64,000 bases of DNA from Ensifer adhaerens (GCF_020035535.1 NZ_CP083350.1:1-64000); one strand, 5' to 3'; positions 1 through 8,661 are shown, counted from the stretch's first letter. Made by a program: numbers and translations. The notes: generated by a model not told the origin, from the letters alone.

Positions 1-306
1 TGTGGTCCTGCGCGCCGTAGAAAATTGCCGCGACAACGATTGCGCGGCTATGTTCCACCGGTAGAAACCAAATAGCCGCCTTGTCCCGCCGTAGAAGCCG
101 AATCCCGGGATGAATATCGGGGCGCATCCCGATATAGGGCGTATCGACGAGACGATCGACCTCGACATGCAATTTGCGGATCCGTTTAGCAGTACGCTCC
201 ACCGCCTGTCAGGCGCATCCCCAAGTTCGACATAGGCGTCGAACAGATGATCGAAGATCAGCTCGAAATCGCGTTCGGCATCCTCAGAATATTCAAGAGT
301 CCACAC
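1..306 (-). pseudogene. RelE/ParE-family toxin, frameshifted and cut by the window edge
   Basis: Downstream partner of the ParD-like antitoxin at 293-568. A GTG start at 306 overlaps the antitoxin stop by 14 nt, the usual arrangement for parDE operons. The first frame begins VWTLEYSEDAERDFELIFDH. Near 206-210 the frame is lost, and the reading continues one frame over with the typical ParE end (RLVDTPYIGMRPDIHPGIR, then AIWFLPVEHSRAIVVAAIFY). One missing base in the run between codons for APD and AVERT explains the shift, so the toxin is probably inactive unless this is a sequencing error. The last residues lie outside the window. ParE toxins inhibit DNA gyrase. That role is family knowledge and not visible here. 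Confidence 0.7.
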
Positions 307-568
307 GAACAACCCGTCGCTTCCGCTCGATCATTGCCGCGACGCGGCTTTCTATTTCCGTCGCAGAAATCATTGGCCCGTTCAATCGCTGCTGGACCAA
401 TTCGCGGAGCGCTGCGGTTTCGACGGCCTCAGATTCGGTCTTTTGGCGTAGCAGTTCCAGGCCATGTTGAAGAACGGAACTCATGCTGGGATACCGGCCG
501 CTCTCCACCAGCGAACGGGCAAACGCATCCTGCTGGTCCGTCAGCGAAATCGAGGATTTCACGCTCAT
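293..568 (-). CDS. ParD-like antitoxin (ribbon-helix-helix)
   Basis: A 91-residue protein of the length and pattern expected for type II antitoxins of the ParD/CC2985 family. The N-terminal part (SISLTDQQDAFARSLVESGR, then YPSMSSVLQHGLELL) is the ribbon-helix-helix DNA-binding and dimerisation half. The charged C-terminal part (REL, RVAAMIERKRR) is the toxin-binding half. It would autorepress its operon and neutralise the toxin encoded directly downstream. The downstream toxin frame is broken, so this antitoxin may now be free-standing. Confidence 0.85.
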   Translation of the reverse strand: MSVKSSISLTDQQDAFARSLVESGRYPSMSSVLQHGLELLRQKTESEAVETAALRELVQQRLNGPMISATEIESRVAAMIERKRRVVRVDS

Positions 569-938
569 CCGCTTAACTCCCTTGAGCCTTGCTACTCAGT
601 AGCATATTTTTCAAATCTGATGAGATGACCGTCAGGGCGGCAGTGCCAAGGACGTCGGCCCGGATCGTTTTTAATGATCAGCAGGTGGCGCACTTAGTCG
701 AGCGATCAGCGATTGCCGCCGTCGCGGGTGGCGACCCTGCCGAGCTTGAGAAAAGGCTTACATTCCCCGGTCACTCGCTTATGCACGGGTCTAGCGTCTT
801 CGGCGCAGATCGACGAGCGCTAGGTGCAAAGCAATTGGGGCACGCTCCGGACGAAGTGATTTGCAAATGCTGCCGCGGCCGCTTCGATCCCTATTCCCGC
901 CCAGGCGTCGCGGCTTCGTGCGCCCCTCCTCATCTACC
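569..938. other. Gap without a recognisable gene
   Basis: Upstream side of the 293-568 antitoxin, so its promoter should lie in the first 100 bases. No frame here has a convincing protein. The right part leads into the recombinase fragment at 939. Confidence 0.5.
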
Positions 939-1071
939 CGTCGATCCGCCTCGGCCGCGCCAAGACGACCACGAGAGACGATGGCGCCCATGGCCGGCCG
1001 GTGTTGGCCTTGAAGCAGTGGCTGGCGGACGCGAGTATGTACTCCGAGATTACACTGAGCGAAGTTTAATC
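939..1071 (+). pseudogene. Fragment of a tyrosine recombinase (phage-type integrase)
   Basis: This short open stretch reads SIRLGRAKTTTRDDGAHGRP followed by VLALKQWLADAS. It resembles the middle of rhizobial plasmid/phage integrases, where a strand with R-L-G-R-x-K-T-T precedes G-R-P-V-x-A-L-x-x-W-L. Neither the N-terminal core-binding domain nor the catalytic R-H-R-Y part is present. The N-terminal part of a very similar protein lies further right (2090-2830), so the two pieces are either two dead copies or one rearranged gene. Identification is by motif memory only. Confidence 0.5.
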
Positions 1072-1132
1072 TAACGCGGCGTCTGCGTGAAAAGCGCGGT
1101 CGCACGGACAGCCCTGACAGGCAGCCGGGATG

Positions 1133-1450
1133 TCACTCGTCGATGTCGGCCGAGGAAAACAGCTCATCGATGTCGCGGTGTCCCTCGATGATGTTGACTA
1201 CCTCAAAACGGTCATCGACGTAGCGGAAGAAGATGACATATCCCTTATGCGCCGAACTGCGGATATCGGCCCGCAATTCCGGTCGCGATCGGCCGAGTGT
1301 GCCAGGGAGGTCGGCAAGTGTGCGGCACTTTTGCCGAAGTTCCCCCACAAAACGGCGGCCCGCGACCAAGCTGCCGCTTTGGCGGGTGATGTATTCGAGG
1401 ATATTGACCAGATCAGCGAGCGCCGAAGGCAGCATACGAAGCTGCGGCAC
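1133..1450 (-). CDS. RelE/ParE-family toxin
   Basis: A 105-residue protein beginning MPQLRMLPSALADLVNILEY, the usual ParE opening (charged helix after a short strand). It has the conserved central R-R-F (GRRFVGELRQ) and the closing strands GYVIFFRYVDDRFEVVNII and EGHRDIDEL. Full length and apparently intact. The start lies 2 nt after the upstream antitoxin stop, so the two genes are cotranscribed. ParE proteins poison DNA gyrase; some relatives cleave mRNA. The exact target cannot be told from sequence. Confidence 0.88.
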   Translation of the reverse strand: MPQLRMLPSALADLVNILEYITRQSGSLVAGRRFVGELRQKCRTLADLPGTLGRSRPELRADIRSSAHKGYVIFFRYVDDRFEVVNIIEGHRDIDELFSSADIDE

Positions 1451-1452
1451 GC

Positions 1453-1698
1453 TTAGAAGCCTTCCTTGGTCAGCTGTGCGGCTTTGGCCTCCAGCGCCGC
1501 GTCAATATCAGCATCGGACACTTCACCGCCCTCGGCAATCGACTTGTTGAGGAGGCTGCTCAGCGCCCTCAGCTTCTGTTCGCGTTCCTCGACCAGACGC
1601 AGGCCTTCGCGCACCACTTCGCTGGCGGAGCCGTAACGGCCGTCCTTCACGATGTTAGATACAAAAGCTTCCCAGCGGTCACCAATGGAAACGTTCAT
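1453..1698 (-). CDS. ParD-like antitoxin
   Basis: An 81-residue type II antitoxin. The N-terminal ribbon-helix-helix begins MNVSIGDRWEAFVSNIVKDG, followed by the family signature GRYGSASEVVREGLRLVEER. The acidic C-terminal helix is the expected toxin-binding segment. A good ribosome-binding sequence (GGAGG in the reverse complement of 1703-1709) precedes the ATG. It is first in an operon with the toxin at 1133-1450 and should autorepress from the short region upstream of 1698. This is the intact toxin-antitoxin locus of the left end. Confidence 0.88.
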   Translation of the reverse strand: MNVSIGDRWEAFVSNIVKDGRYGSASEVVREGLRLVEEREQKLRALSSLLNKSIAEGGEVSDADIDAALEAKAAQLTKEGF

Positions 1699-2089
1699 GC
1701 CACACCTCCGGATTCGTCACAGCATGCCACAATAGCAATCCTTGCGCAATTATTGACACAGTCGCCACGTCTCACAGGTGAACGCCCGAACTCGATTTCA
1801 AGAGGCTTGAGCCTCGGTGACTGCCGTATCAACGCCAAACAGCGGTCATCGAAGACCTCGTTCCTGACCAGGGCGCGAAGGGAATTCCGGTTCAGGAGGG
1901 TGACCGTTGATCGTTACATACCGACGACAGCAACTTATTTGAAGTGACGAAAAATCCGCCGAACCTGGTAGAGTCCGCCGATCTTCGCCGGTGCCAAATC
2001 GTCAAAAACATTGCGAACCGGTGATCCTGGAAAACCGACAGCCTAGAATCCGGCAAGGCCACAGCCGCTGAGCTGCGAAAATGGCGAAA
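1699..2089. other. Intergenic region, promoter side of the ParDE-like operon
   Basis: No coding frame is convincing. The first 60 bases must carry the promoter and operator of the leftward antitoxin gene. The rest is featureless to the eye and leads into the integrase pseudogene. Confidence 0.45.
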
Positions 2090-2830
2090 ACCGCTCCTTC
2101 TGACGCCATCCACCGCCGCGCCGAAGAGCTCGCCCTTCGATCCGCGCGACCAGCTCGCTGCGCTCCTCACCGACGACGACGTCGCTACGCTCAAACCTCT
2201 CGCTGGCGAAGGCATAGGCGACAATACGCTGTGCGCACTCGCCTCCAATCTCGGCTACGCTCGAGGCCTGGTGTCAGCTTGCCACCGGCAGCCCCCTCCC
2301 CAGACCGGCGCCGGAAAGCTTGCCGCTGAAATTCGTTTCCATCATCTTTGGGGTCCCATCAAGCGTGCAGAGTCGAGTCCGGCTTGCGGGATACCGCCTG
2401 CTTCGCGCGAAATGCCCCCATGCCCCTGATACGGTACGTCGACGTCTGAGCAGTTGGTCAAATCCTCACCCGCTGGCGCGGGCTCACCGGTACCTTCAAC
2501 AGCCCCTCGCTCAAATCCTCCTTGCGCCTTGCGTGCGCGTGAGCGCCCGACCGCGACAGCGCAAGCAAGAAGGCCGTCACCGCCGACATTCTCGCATTAC
2601 TGCTGCAGGTCTGCGCCGGCGAGCGCCTGGTCGATCTGCGCGACCGGGCGCTACTTCTGATCACGTTTGCCTCCGGCGGCGGCGGCGGTCGGAAATTGCG
2701 GGACTGCAAGTTGCGGATCTTGTCGACGAAGAATCCATTCGTGACGATCCGAACGACGCGAATTCCCCTTCCCTTCCCGCAGCGCGAAATCGCCATATCC
2801 GGTTCGGCCTCGGCTCAGCGGCAAAAGTCG
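2090..2830 (+). pseudogene. Tyrosine recombinase pseudogene, N-terminal part with several frameshifts
   Basis: Pieces of one protein appear in different frames in the right order: FDPRDQLAALLTDDDVATLK, then GDNTLCALASNLGYARGLVS, then APDTVRRRLSSW, then VCAGERLVDLRDRALLLITF followed by ASGGGGGRKLRDCKLRIL. They match the core-binding domain and the start of the catalytic domain of a site-specific integrase common on rhizobial plasmids. At least three frame changes are needed, and the R-H-R-Y active-site part is missing. It marks an old integration event and is almost certainly inactive. Confidence 0.6.
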
Positions 2831-2939
2831 TTCATTTAAAGACGACAAAAATGTATCCAAACCTTTCCTTTAATCCCTCCGTTCCAGATGTGAAATTGCT
2901 CCCGGTCGCATGACGTCGACAATTTCACGGAGAACGGTG

Positions 2940-4016
2940 ATGGAGAGCACACCCAGATACATTTCACTTGCGGAAATGAAGCGCCTCGGCGTCCGTCTCG
3001 AGGCATCCGCGCTCCTCGATGCCGCCAGGGCAGCTTGGTCTGACATCCGCCTGGGCCAGGCCCATGGCCTGAAATCTGTCTTGTCCTTTCCCGAAGCCAC
3101 CTTGTGGAACCAACCCCAGTTTGAAGCTTACCGGGATACGTTGCAAGGCGAGCGGTTGGGCTGGAAGCTCTCTGCGCTCTCCAGTGTCGGGGCCAGATAC
3201 GCCGCCGTGAAGGTGGTTGGTGCCAATGCGATAAATCGGCGGCTCGGTCAGCCGCGTTCGACATCGACGATCCTGCTGCTCGACAACTTCACGCTGCGCC
3301 CGCTTTGCGTGATGGACGGAACCGATATCTCTGCCGCAAGAACGGCAACCTATGCGTCAATGGCGCTTGAACTTTTCTTCCCCAAAACAGAAGAACTGTC
3401 TGTTTTCCTCTTTGGAGCGGGTCCCATTGCCGAGCAGATCATCAGAGTGCTCGATCATTTCGGACCCGGCATCATCTCGAAAATATACGTGCGCAGTCGC
3501 TCAGGCACTTCCGCGCACCGACTCGTAAAAAGGCAGAGACAGTCACTTGGAATTCGGCTCGAAGCTGTCGCGGATAATCAGAGGCTGCGCGATTGCCGGT
3601 TCGTCATCACCGCTTCCAATGCCAGCGCACCGGTTTTTGAGAGCGCAGAAATCTGCCCAAATGCCGTTGTCCTGCATCTCGGTGGAGACGAGACGCCGTC
3701 CGGCCATATCCAAAAAGTTCTTCGGTCGGGCCTGGCGCTCTGTGATGACATTTCCATGGTGTCGCGGCGAAATTCGCAAAGCCTGGCGCTCCACTTCTCA
3801 CGCAAGGGATCGACATTGGAGCGGCTTGGCCCAGTGCTCGGTGTCTTGAACTTAAAGGATTTCGGTGACGCGGGCGGGGGATCGGAATTCCCGATCCTCA
3901 TTACATGCGTCGGCCTACCCATGCTGGACCTTTACGTCGCCGCTCATGTTTACGAAACCTGGTTCTCGCCGGACGGGGGCACGGCGTCATCCGTCCACTC
4001 ATCTGTCACGAACTGA
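2940..4016 (+). CDS. Ornithine cyclodeaminase / mu-crystallin family protein
   Basis: About 358 residues from an ATG at 2940 with GGAGAA just upstream; an in-frame ATG at 2910 has no such site. Family marks are AAVKVVGANAINRRLG, the substrate-side lysine loop, and CVMDGTDISAARTAT, the catalytic Asp/Arg region. FLFGAGPIAEQ is the NAD(P)-binding turn, with Pro-Ile in place of the more usual Gly-x-Gln. The family includes ornithine cyclodeaminase, SbnB-type dehydrogenases, alanine dehydrogenases and ketimine reductases, so the substrate is open. It is 32 nt upstream of the MmgE/PrpD gene on the same strand, which suggests one operon that uses or makes an unusual amino acid. Confidence 0.85.
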   Translation: MESTPRYISLAEMKRLGVRLEASALLDAARAAWSDIRLGQAHGLKSVLSFPEATLWNQPQFEAYRDTLQGERLGWKLSALSSVGARYAAVKVVGANAINRRLGQPRSTSTILLLDNFTLRPLCVMDGTDISAARTATYASMALELFFPKTEELSVFLFGAGPIAEQIIRVLDHFGPGIISKIYVRSRSGTSAHRLVKRQRQSLGIRLEAVADNQRLRDCRFVITASNASAPVFESAEICPNAVVLHLGGDETPSGHIQKVLRSGLALCDDISMVSRRNSQSLALHFSRKGSTLERLGPVLGVLNLKDFGDAGGGSEFPILITCVGLPMLDLYVAAHVYETWFSPDGGTASSVHSSVTN

Positions 4017-4048
4017 CGCCCGGCAGCCCAAGCACTAAGGAGGGGCGG

Positions 4049-5398
4049 ATGTATGTCACAGAAATCCTCGCAGAGTATCTGGCGAACTATCCTTCCGATG
4101 CTCTGCCGCCCGACCTGAGGTTAAGTGCCACCTGCTGTATCGTGGATGCGGTCACCGCCTACGTTGTCGGCTGTGATGTACCGAGTGCGCGCGCAGCCCG
4201 CGCGGTCGCCCGGGACGATTTTGGAAGCGGCCGGGCTTCGGTCTGGTTTACGGGTGAATGTCTCGGGGTCACTGCTGCGGCAGTCTGTAACGCTGCGTCA
4301 GCATCCGCGCTCGATTTCGACGACGGCCATCGCGCCGCGCGCGGTCATCCTGGTGCGGCTGTGATACCCGTGGCACTCTCCGTGGCATCTGCGATTGGTT
4401 CATCCGCCGATGATCTCCTGACCGCAATCGCTCTCGGATACGAGATCGGAATTCGCATCGCCGTGGCGCAGAACCCGCAGGCGATCAAAAGCCGACAATC
4501 GGGACGTTGGACCGGCTATGCTGCCGTGGCCGCGGCCGGCCGCCTCTACAGAACCGATCCCCCGGCACTCGCGCACGCACTCGCTGTAGCCGGAGTGCTC
4601 GCACCAAATCAGGAGGCGAGCGGCAGCTCTGGCTATGCCAACCTCACCGGGAACGACGTCAAGGAGGGTATTCCCTGGAGTGTCGTGACGGGCTTGACCG
4701 CATTGCGCCTCGCAGAGCGGGGATTTACCGGGCCGCAGGATTTGCTCGATCATGAGTCGCACTTCGACCGGCCGAGCATCATCGCGAACTTGGTTGATCC
4801 GGCTGAGATCTCGAGGGTCTATTTCAAACCTTATTCCTGCTGCCGCTACATCCATCCCGCTCTTGATGCCTTTGCCGCGCTTTCGGAAGTCGCGGACATC
4901 AGGACCGAACAAATCGCATCAATTGAAGTTCAGACCTTTCAATGGGCTCTGCGACTTTCAAACACCTTGTCTCCCAGTACATTGACGGAGATCCAATACA
5001 GTCTGCCTTATTGCATGGCGATTGCTGTTGTCGATGGAGCTGCGGCGCTGGCGCCGGTCGGTAGTGCTCAGTTGGGCAGGCCGGACCTCATCGAATTCGC
5101 CCGCAAGGTTCGTCTCTCGGTCAATCCTGAGATCGACGCCCGTTTTCCGACTGAGACCCTTGCCCAGGTACGCCTGCAAATGATCGACGGCAGATTGATC
5201 ACCTCCAAGATGACCTCGCCGCGCGGGGACAAGGCGCGCCCCTTAGACTGGGAGGATCTCATCGATAAGTTTTCGGCAGCGACGCGGTGCAAGCTTTCTC
5301 CCAGGGCGCAAAATACTGTCTTGGAGGCTTTTGAGGCACTGAAAAAAGGTGATGCGGTCCCTCTCCTCCAGCGCCTGAGGATGCGATTGATCGACTGA
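4049..5398 (+). CDS. MmgE/PrpD family protein
   Basis: A 449-residue protein starting at the ATG at 4049, which follows a strong AAGGAGGGG site. The MmgE/PrpD family contains 2-methylcitrate dehydratase, cis-aconitate decarboxylase and iminodisuccinate epimerase. Visible family features are the helical start with DAVTAYVVG, the SALDFDDGHRAARGHPGAAV segment (residues about 90-110, with the D-D-x-H and G-H-P catalytic signature), and FKPYSCCRYIHPALDA near residue 265. No methylcitrate genes are nearby, so a propionate role is unlikely. Pairing with an ornithine-cyclodeaminase-family gene suggests metabolism of an amino-dicarboxylate or similar acid. The gene converges with the amidohydrolase at 5516. 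Confidence 0.88.
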   Translation: MYVTEILAEYLANYPSDALPPDLRLSATCCIVDAVTAYVVGCDVPSARAARAVARDDFGSGRASVWFTGECLGVTAAAVCNAASASALDFDDGHRAARGHPGAAVIPVALSVASAIGSSADDLLTAIALGYEIGIRIAVAQNPQAIKSRQSGRWTGYAAVAAAGRLYRTDPPALAHALAVAGVLAPNQEASGSSGYANLTGNDVKEGIPWSVVTGLTALRLAERGFTGPQDLLDHESHFDRPSIIANLVDPAEISRVYFKPYSCCRYIHPALDAFAALSEVADIRTEQIASIEVQTFQWALRLSNTLSPSTLTEIQYSLPYCMAIAVVDGAAALAPVGSAQLGRPDLIEFARKVRLSVNPEIDARFPTETLAQVRLQMIDGRLITSKMTSPRGDKARPLDWEDLIDKFSAATRCKLSPRAQNTVLEAFEALKKGDAVPLLQRLRMRLID

Positions 5399-5515
5399 AA
5401 CCTCGATCTCCGCCCTTTGTGTCATTCGGATCATATCCGTCGCCGACATCTCGCAACTGCCGCCGCGGGCAAACACTGTCGGAGTCGACGCGAGAGCCAT
5501 CTCCGGCTGGCGCCG

Positions 5516-6868
5516 TCAGATAAGCCGGCCGTTCCTGACGACTATACGGCCTGCGATCACGACATGCCTGACCCGGCTCAGATTAACGTGGTCGACAACG
5601 ATCAGGTCTGCGCGCTTGCCTTTTTCAATCAGTCCGCGGTCACCGGCCATTTGAGTGAAGACACGCGCGACATTCCCGGAAGCAAGGGCCACCGCTTCGG
5701 CCGCAGACAATTGCTTCTTCCTGACCATTCGCTGGATCGCTTCAAGAATTCCATCCCAATGCCCGCCGGCAAAATCGGTCGAAATCGTATCGACACAGCC
5801 CGCATCGATCAGTGCGTCAAGGTTGGATGGATCGTTGCGCCAGCGCGTCCCTATACAATCCAGTGTCGAAACATCGATGATGGCCCCTTTCCCTCTCAGG
5901 TTCTGGGCAATCGAGACTGCCTCCTCCGGGTGAAAGCTCGGGTGATTGCTATGACCGGCGACGAGATGTGCTTTCGGGTGCTTCTCGACCGCGGCAATCA
6001 GACGCTTCGCAGATGGTGCCGCATTGTGGAAGATCGCGGGAAATCCTGACCGCTTGGCTTCGCGTGCGATTTCATCGAATCCGGCCAGCGAGAGGGCAAC
6101 CGAAGGCATCACCGATCGCGTGATGATATCGCGAACGCGATCCGCATCGGCGAGCCCGGAAAGACCGCAACACTCCAACTCGTCGGTCAGTTTTAAGTTC
6201 GACAGGCCGTCTGCCGGATCGAGATAGCGGCCAATAACCGCGTTCTTCAATCGCCTCGCGGCTGCGGGTGTCACTTCGACCCCGAACTCGTGCAGGAAGG
6301 CTTGCGGGATGAACCTGTACTCTTGCGCACCACCACCCAGTGTCTGCCCACCACCTGCCTCGCCAAGGGCGACCGCGCCGCAGGCCAACAGTTCATCTGT
6401 CGTCGCGGTCAGGTGTCGTGCTGAAAGTCCCTTTCCGTCGACCACAAGCGCCGCCTCGATGTTTTTCGGAGTGTGAGCCGTGGAAACGCGGATATCCATG
6501 GCATGAGGTTCTGCGTCGTCGACATCTATTTCGTCGGCCATGGCCAGGCCGCAGACGTTCAAAAGGGTCGTTGTTCCCTGAAGAAGATGACGGTTCCGGA
6601 AATAGGCAACATCCTCGCCTGCAAATGGCTTCGAGCCGCTCGGCATGGAAGGCCCCCGAATACATCCATGCGCATGTGCATTGATGAGGCCTGGCATAAC
6701 GATGCCGCCGGTCGCATCGATGGTTTCTCGCGCGGCGGCCGCGATTTCAGCGCCTGCGGCGACGTCGACACCTATGATCCGTCCCTTCTGGACATATACG
6801 GCAGCCCGCTTGTGAAACGTCTTGCCGTCGCCGGTGATGAGACCTCCATTTCGGATTACCAGATCCAT
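5516..6868 (-). CDS. Amidohydrolase family protein
   Basis: About 450 residues from the ATG at 6868, chosen because AAAGGAAC precedes it; the frame is open further upstream. The N-terminal small beta-domain (MDLVIRNGGLITGDGKTFHK) leads into the metal-binding NAHAHG motif (about residue 65). AGHSNHPSFHPEE and STDFAGGHWD follow as the downstream His and Asp ligands, and KRADLIVVD closes the fold as in dihydroorotase- and adenine-deaminase-type enzymes. The substrate is unknown. It lies 34 nt after the OmpR-type regulator and is probably the last gene of the AHL synthase - regulator unit. An N-acyl or lactone substrate is possible but untested. Confidence 0.85.
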   Translation of the reverse strand: MDLVIRNGGLITGDGKTFHKRAAVYVQKGRIIGVDVAAGAEIAAAARETIDATGGIVMPGLINAHAHGCIRGPSMPSGSKPFAGEDVAYFRNRHLLQGTTTLLNVCGLAMADEIDVDDAEPHAMDIRVSTAHTPKNIEAALVVDGKGLSARHLTATTDELLACGAVALGEAGGGQTLGGGAQEYRFIPQAFLHEFGVEVTPAAARRLKNAVIGRYLDPADGLSNLKLTDELECCGLSGLADADRVRDIITRSVMPSVALSLAGFDEIAREAKRSGFPAIFHNAAPSAKRLIAAVEKHPKAHLVAGHSNHPSFHPEEAVSIAQNLRGKGAIIDVSTLDCIGTRWRNDPSNLDALIDAGCVDTISTDFAGGHWDGILEAIQRMVRKKQLSAAEAVALASGNVARVFTQMAGDRGLIEKGKRADLIVVDHVNLSRVRHVVIAGRIVVRNGRLI

Positions 6869-6902
6869 GACAGCTGTTCCTTTCATCAACCGGGGTGCGG
6901 TT

Positions 6903-7664
6903 CTAGTCGCCAGTCCCTTGGCCCGGCCGAGCCGGGTTGTACTGCGATCGTTCCTGACCGGAACCATCGAGAATGTAGCCGGACGATCGAACCGTGCGGA
7001 TGAGATCAGGGCCGCCGGTCACGCTCAGCGCCTTGCGCAGTCGACCGATATGAACATTCACCGTCTTGACGTCGACGAAACGGCGCTCGGGCCAACCAGC
7101 TTCAATGAGTTGTGCGCGACTGCACGCCTGCTCGTGGTTCTCCATCAGAAACTGCAGCAACCGGAATTCGATCGGTCCCAAGTGGACGTTGATGCCGAGA
7201 CGCCTGACGCTATGCCTGTTGGTATTCAGTTCAATTCCTGCATAGACGAGGATATGACCGTCGCTCGCCATCGGACCCGACACTCGCGGAAGGAGGATAC
7301 GGTCGCGTAGGAAGCTGAGCAGCTTGGAGGGGGTGATCGGTCTGACGAAATTCTCGTCAATCCCGGCCTTCAGCAGATCGATAAATCGACTTTCCGCACC
7401 AGGGCCAATCAACCCGACGGTCGTAATCCCGAATGTCCGCGGCTCCTGCTTCAGCTTTACACAGGCTGCGGGAGCCCAATTTTCTCCCGATCGACAATCA
7501 AGAAGAATGGCTCCGACATCGTACTCGCCTGCAAAATGGACGATCTCCTCGACCCCGGAACCAAGAATGACCTGATATCCCTCGGATTCCAGGATGTGGA
7601 CGAGTAGCAGATAGTAATCCGCATCGGTCGAACCGATCAGGATCTGCGGTCGCGCGGAATTCAA
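6903..7664 (-). CDS. OmpR/PhoB-type response regulator
   Basis: A 253-residue protein. Residues 1-120 form a receiver-like domain (PQILIGSTDADYYLLLVHIL; AILLDCRSG with a candidate phospho-Asp). The usual switch lysine is replaced in FVRPITPSKLL (normally K-P), so phosphorylation is uncertain. Residues 140-235 are a winged helix-turn-helix (VHLGPIEFRLLQFLMENHEQ, then TVNVHIGRLRKAL, and RTVRSSGYIL). The gene starts 24 nt after the AHL synthase stop, with no sensor kinase next to it. An AHL synthase partnered by an OmpR-type protein instead of a LuxR-type receptor is unusual. It may control synthase expression or be a downstream output. Confidence 0.88.
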   Translation of the reverse strand: MNSARPQILIGSTDADYYLLLVHILESEGYQVILGSGVEEIVHFAGEYDVGAILLDCRSGENWAPAACVKLKQEPRTFGITTVGLIGPGAESRFIDLLKAGIDENFVRPITPSKLLSFLRDRILLPRVSGPMASDGHILVYAGIELNTNRHSVRRLGINVHLGPIEFRLLQFLMENHEQACSRAQLIEAGWPERRFVDVKTVNVHIGRLRKALSVTGGPDLIRTVRSSGYILDGSGQERSQYNPARPGQGTGD

Positions 7665-7688
7665 AGACCTCTCCTCTATTGCGCAGCG

Positions 7689-8423
7689 TCAGTTGTGATC
7701 TGATCCCTCGTGAGGACCTGCATCGTCCTCTGTGGGCGGTGTGGCCGCTTGCGATAAATCGGCAGAAGGCGCTGTTCCACGCCGTGCCACCTCAAGCAGC
7801 GAAGTTGTGGTGCACATGTGTTCCTGGCGACAGGCAGCAGCGTGAACCCGATTAAGGCTCGCGGCGTCGGCAGGAAGCACGCCTGCTACGGCCATCGTGC
7901 TGCCGATGGGACACGGCCGACCAAGACGTTGCATCGGCCAGCCGGCGCGTTTCAAAATGCGCTCGAACCGCAGGTCCGTTGCCGTGACGATTTCATAATA
8001 GCCGTTCGCCATCGACCACTCGATGATGCCGGCAAACATCTCAAGCGTCGTCCCATGGAGAACTGCCCCCGTCCTGCCCTCGTCGAGCGCCGTGTCGACG
8101 CAAAAGCGCGAGCTTTCGACCATGCCTGGATGGGCTTCGAGCCGTCGCGATGAGAGGAGCTGCGGAAATGTATTGGCGAGCATCGTCGGCCCAGTAGCCG
8201 GGAGGAGCCTCGCGCAGCCCGCCACTGCACCTGTGGTAGAAACGGCCAGGATATAGGTGGGATTGAATTGATCGTAAGCATCGGCCTCACGATCGTCCCT
8301 TATGTCTACATCCCAGTCCAGTCTGTCGCCAAAGACTCGCGCACGCAACCGATGCATCGAGTCGATCAAGTCAGCAAATTCTCCGCGCGCTGCGGCCGGG
8401 ACAGCTAGTATCTCCATCTCCAT
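7689..8423 (-). CDS. Acyl-homoserine-lactone synthase (LuxI family)
   Basis: About 244 residues from the ATG at 8423 (MEMEILAVP), preceded by CGGAGA; the frame is open to an ATG at 8519. LuxI invariant features are present: RARVFGDRLDWDV (Arg, Phe, Trp), ADAYDQFNPTYILA (the Asp-Tyr region), GCARLLPATGPTMLANTFPQ and MVESSRFCVD (Glu, Ser-Arg-Phe). The enzyme joins an acyl chain to S-adenosylmethionine to make an AHL signal. The C-terminal 50 residues after ACRQEHMCTTT are extra and low in structure. No LuxR-type receptor is adjacent. The transfer gene traA follows 0.8 kb away, so control of conjugation by this signal is plausible but not shown. Confidence 0.93.
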   Translation of the reverse strand: MEMEILAVPAAARGEFADLIDSMHRLRARVFGDRLDWDVDIRDDREADAYDQFNPTYILAVSTTGAVAGCARLLPATGPTMLANTFPQLLSSRRLEAHPGMVESSRFCVDTALDEGRTGAVLHGTTLEMFAGIIEWSMANGYYEIVTATDLRFERILKRAGWPMQRLGRPCPIGSTMAVAGVLPADAASLNRVHAAACRQEHMCTTTSLLEVARRGTAPSADLSQAATPPTEDDAGPHEGSDHN

Positions 8424-8477
8424 TCTCCGAAGAAAACCTGCTTCAGACCACTGGACACGAGTTTCCGCGCTTAGGCG

Positions 8478-8492
8478 ACTAATAGAATTAGT
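8478..8492. promoter_or_regulatory. Palindrome upstream of the AHL synthase
   Basis: ACTAATAGAATTAGT is a perfect 6+3+6 inverted repeat centred 62 bp before the chosen synthase start. It lies between the divergent synthase and the gene at 8662, as an operator for a dimeric regulator would. It does not match the classical tra box. If the synthase began at 8519 instead, this site would lie inside its coding region. Confidence 0.4.
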
Positions 8493-8661
8493 AGTCGAGC
8501 GCTCGTCCAAAGCGTGCATGAATATCGCACGTATGAGTTGTCATACATCAGCGGTCTGTATCGAAAAACCGTGCACGAGCGTGCAGAGCCAAGGTGGCGA
8601 AGCCGCCGAGAGCCGAAATTGATAATTCAATGCGCGCGAGGATTTGCAGCAAGGAGTGCCG

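Noticed and set aside
589..1105. Open frames on both strands in the left-end gap
   Set aside because: They have no family motif or ribosome site, and only the short integrase-like part at 939-1071 looks coding.
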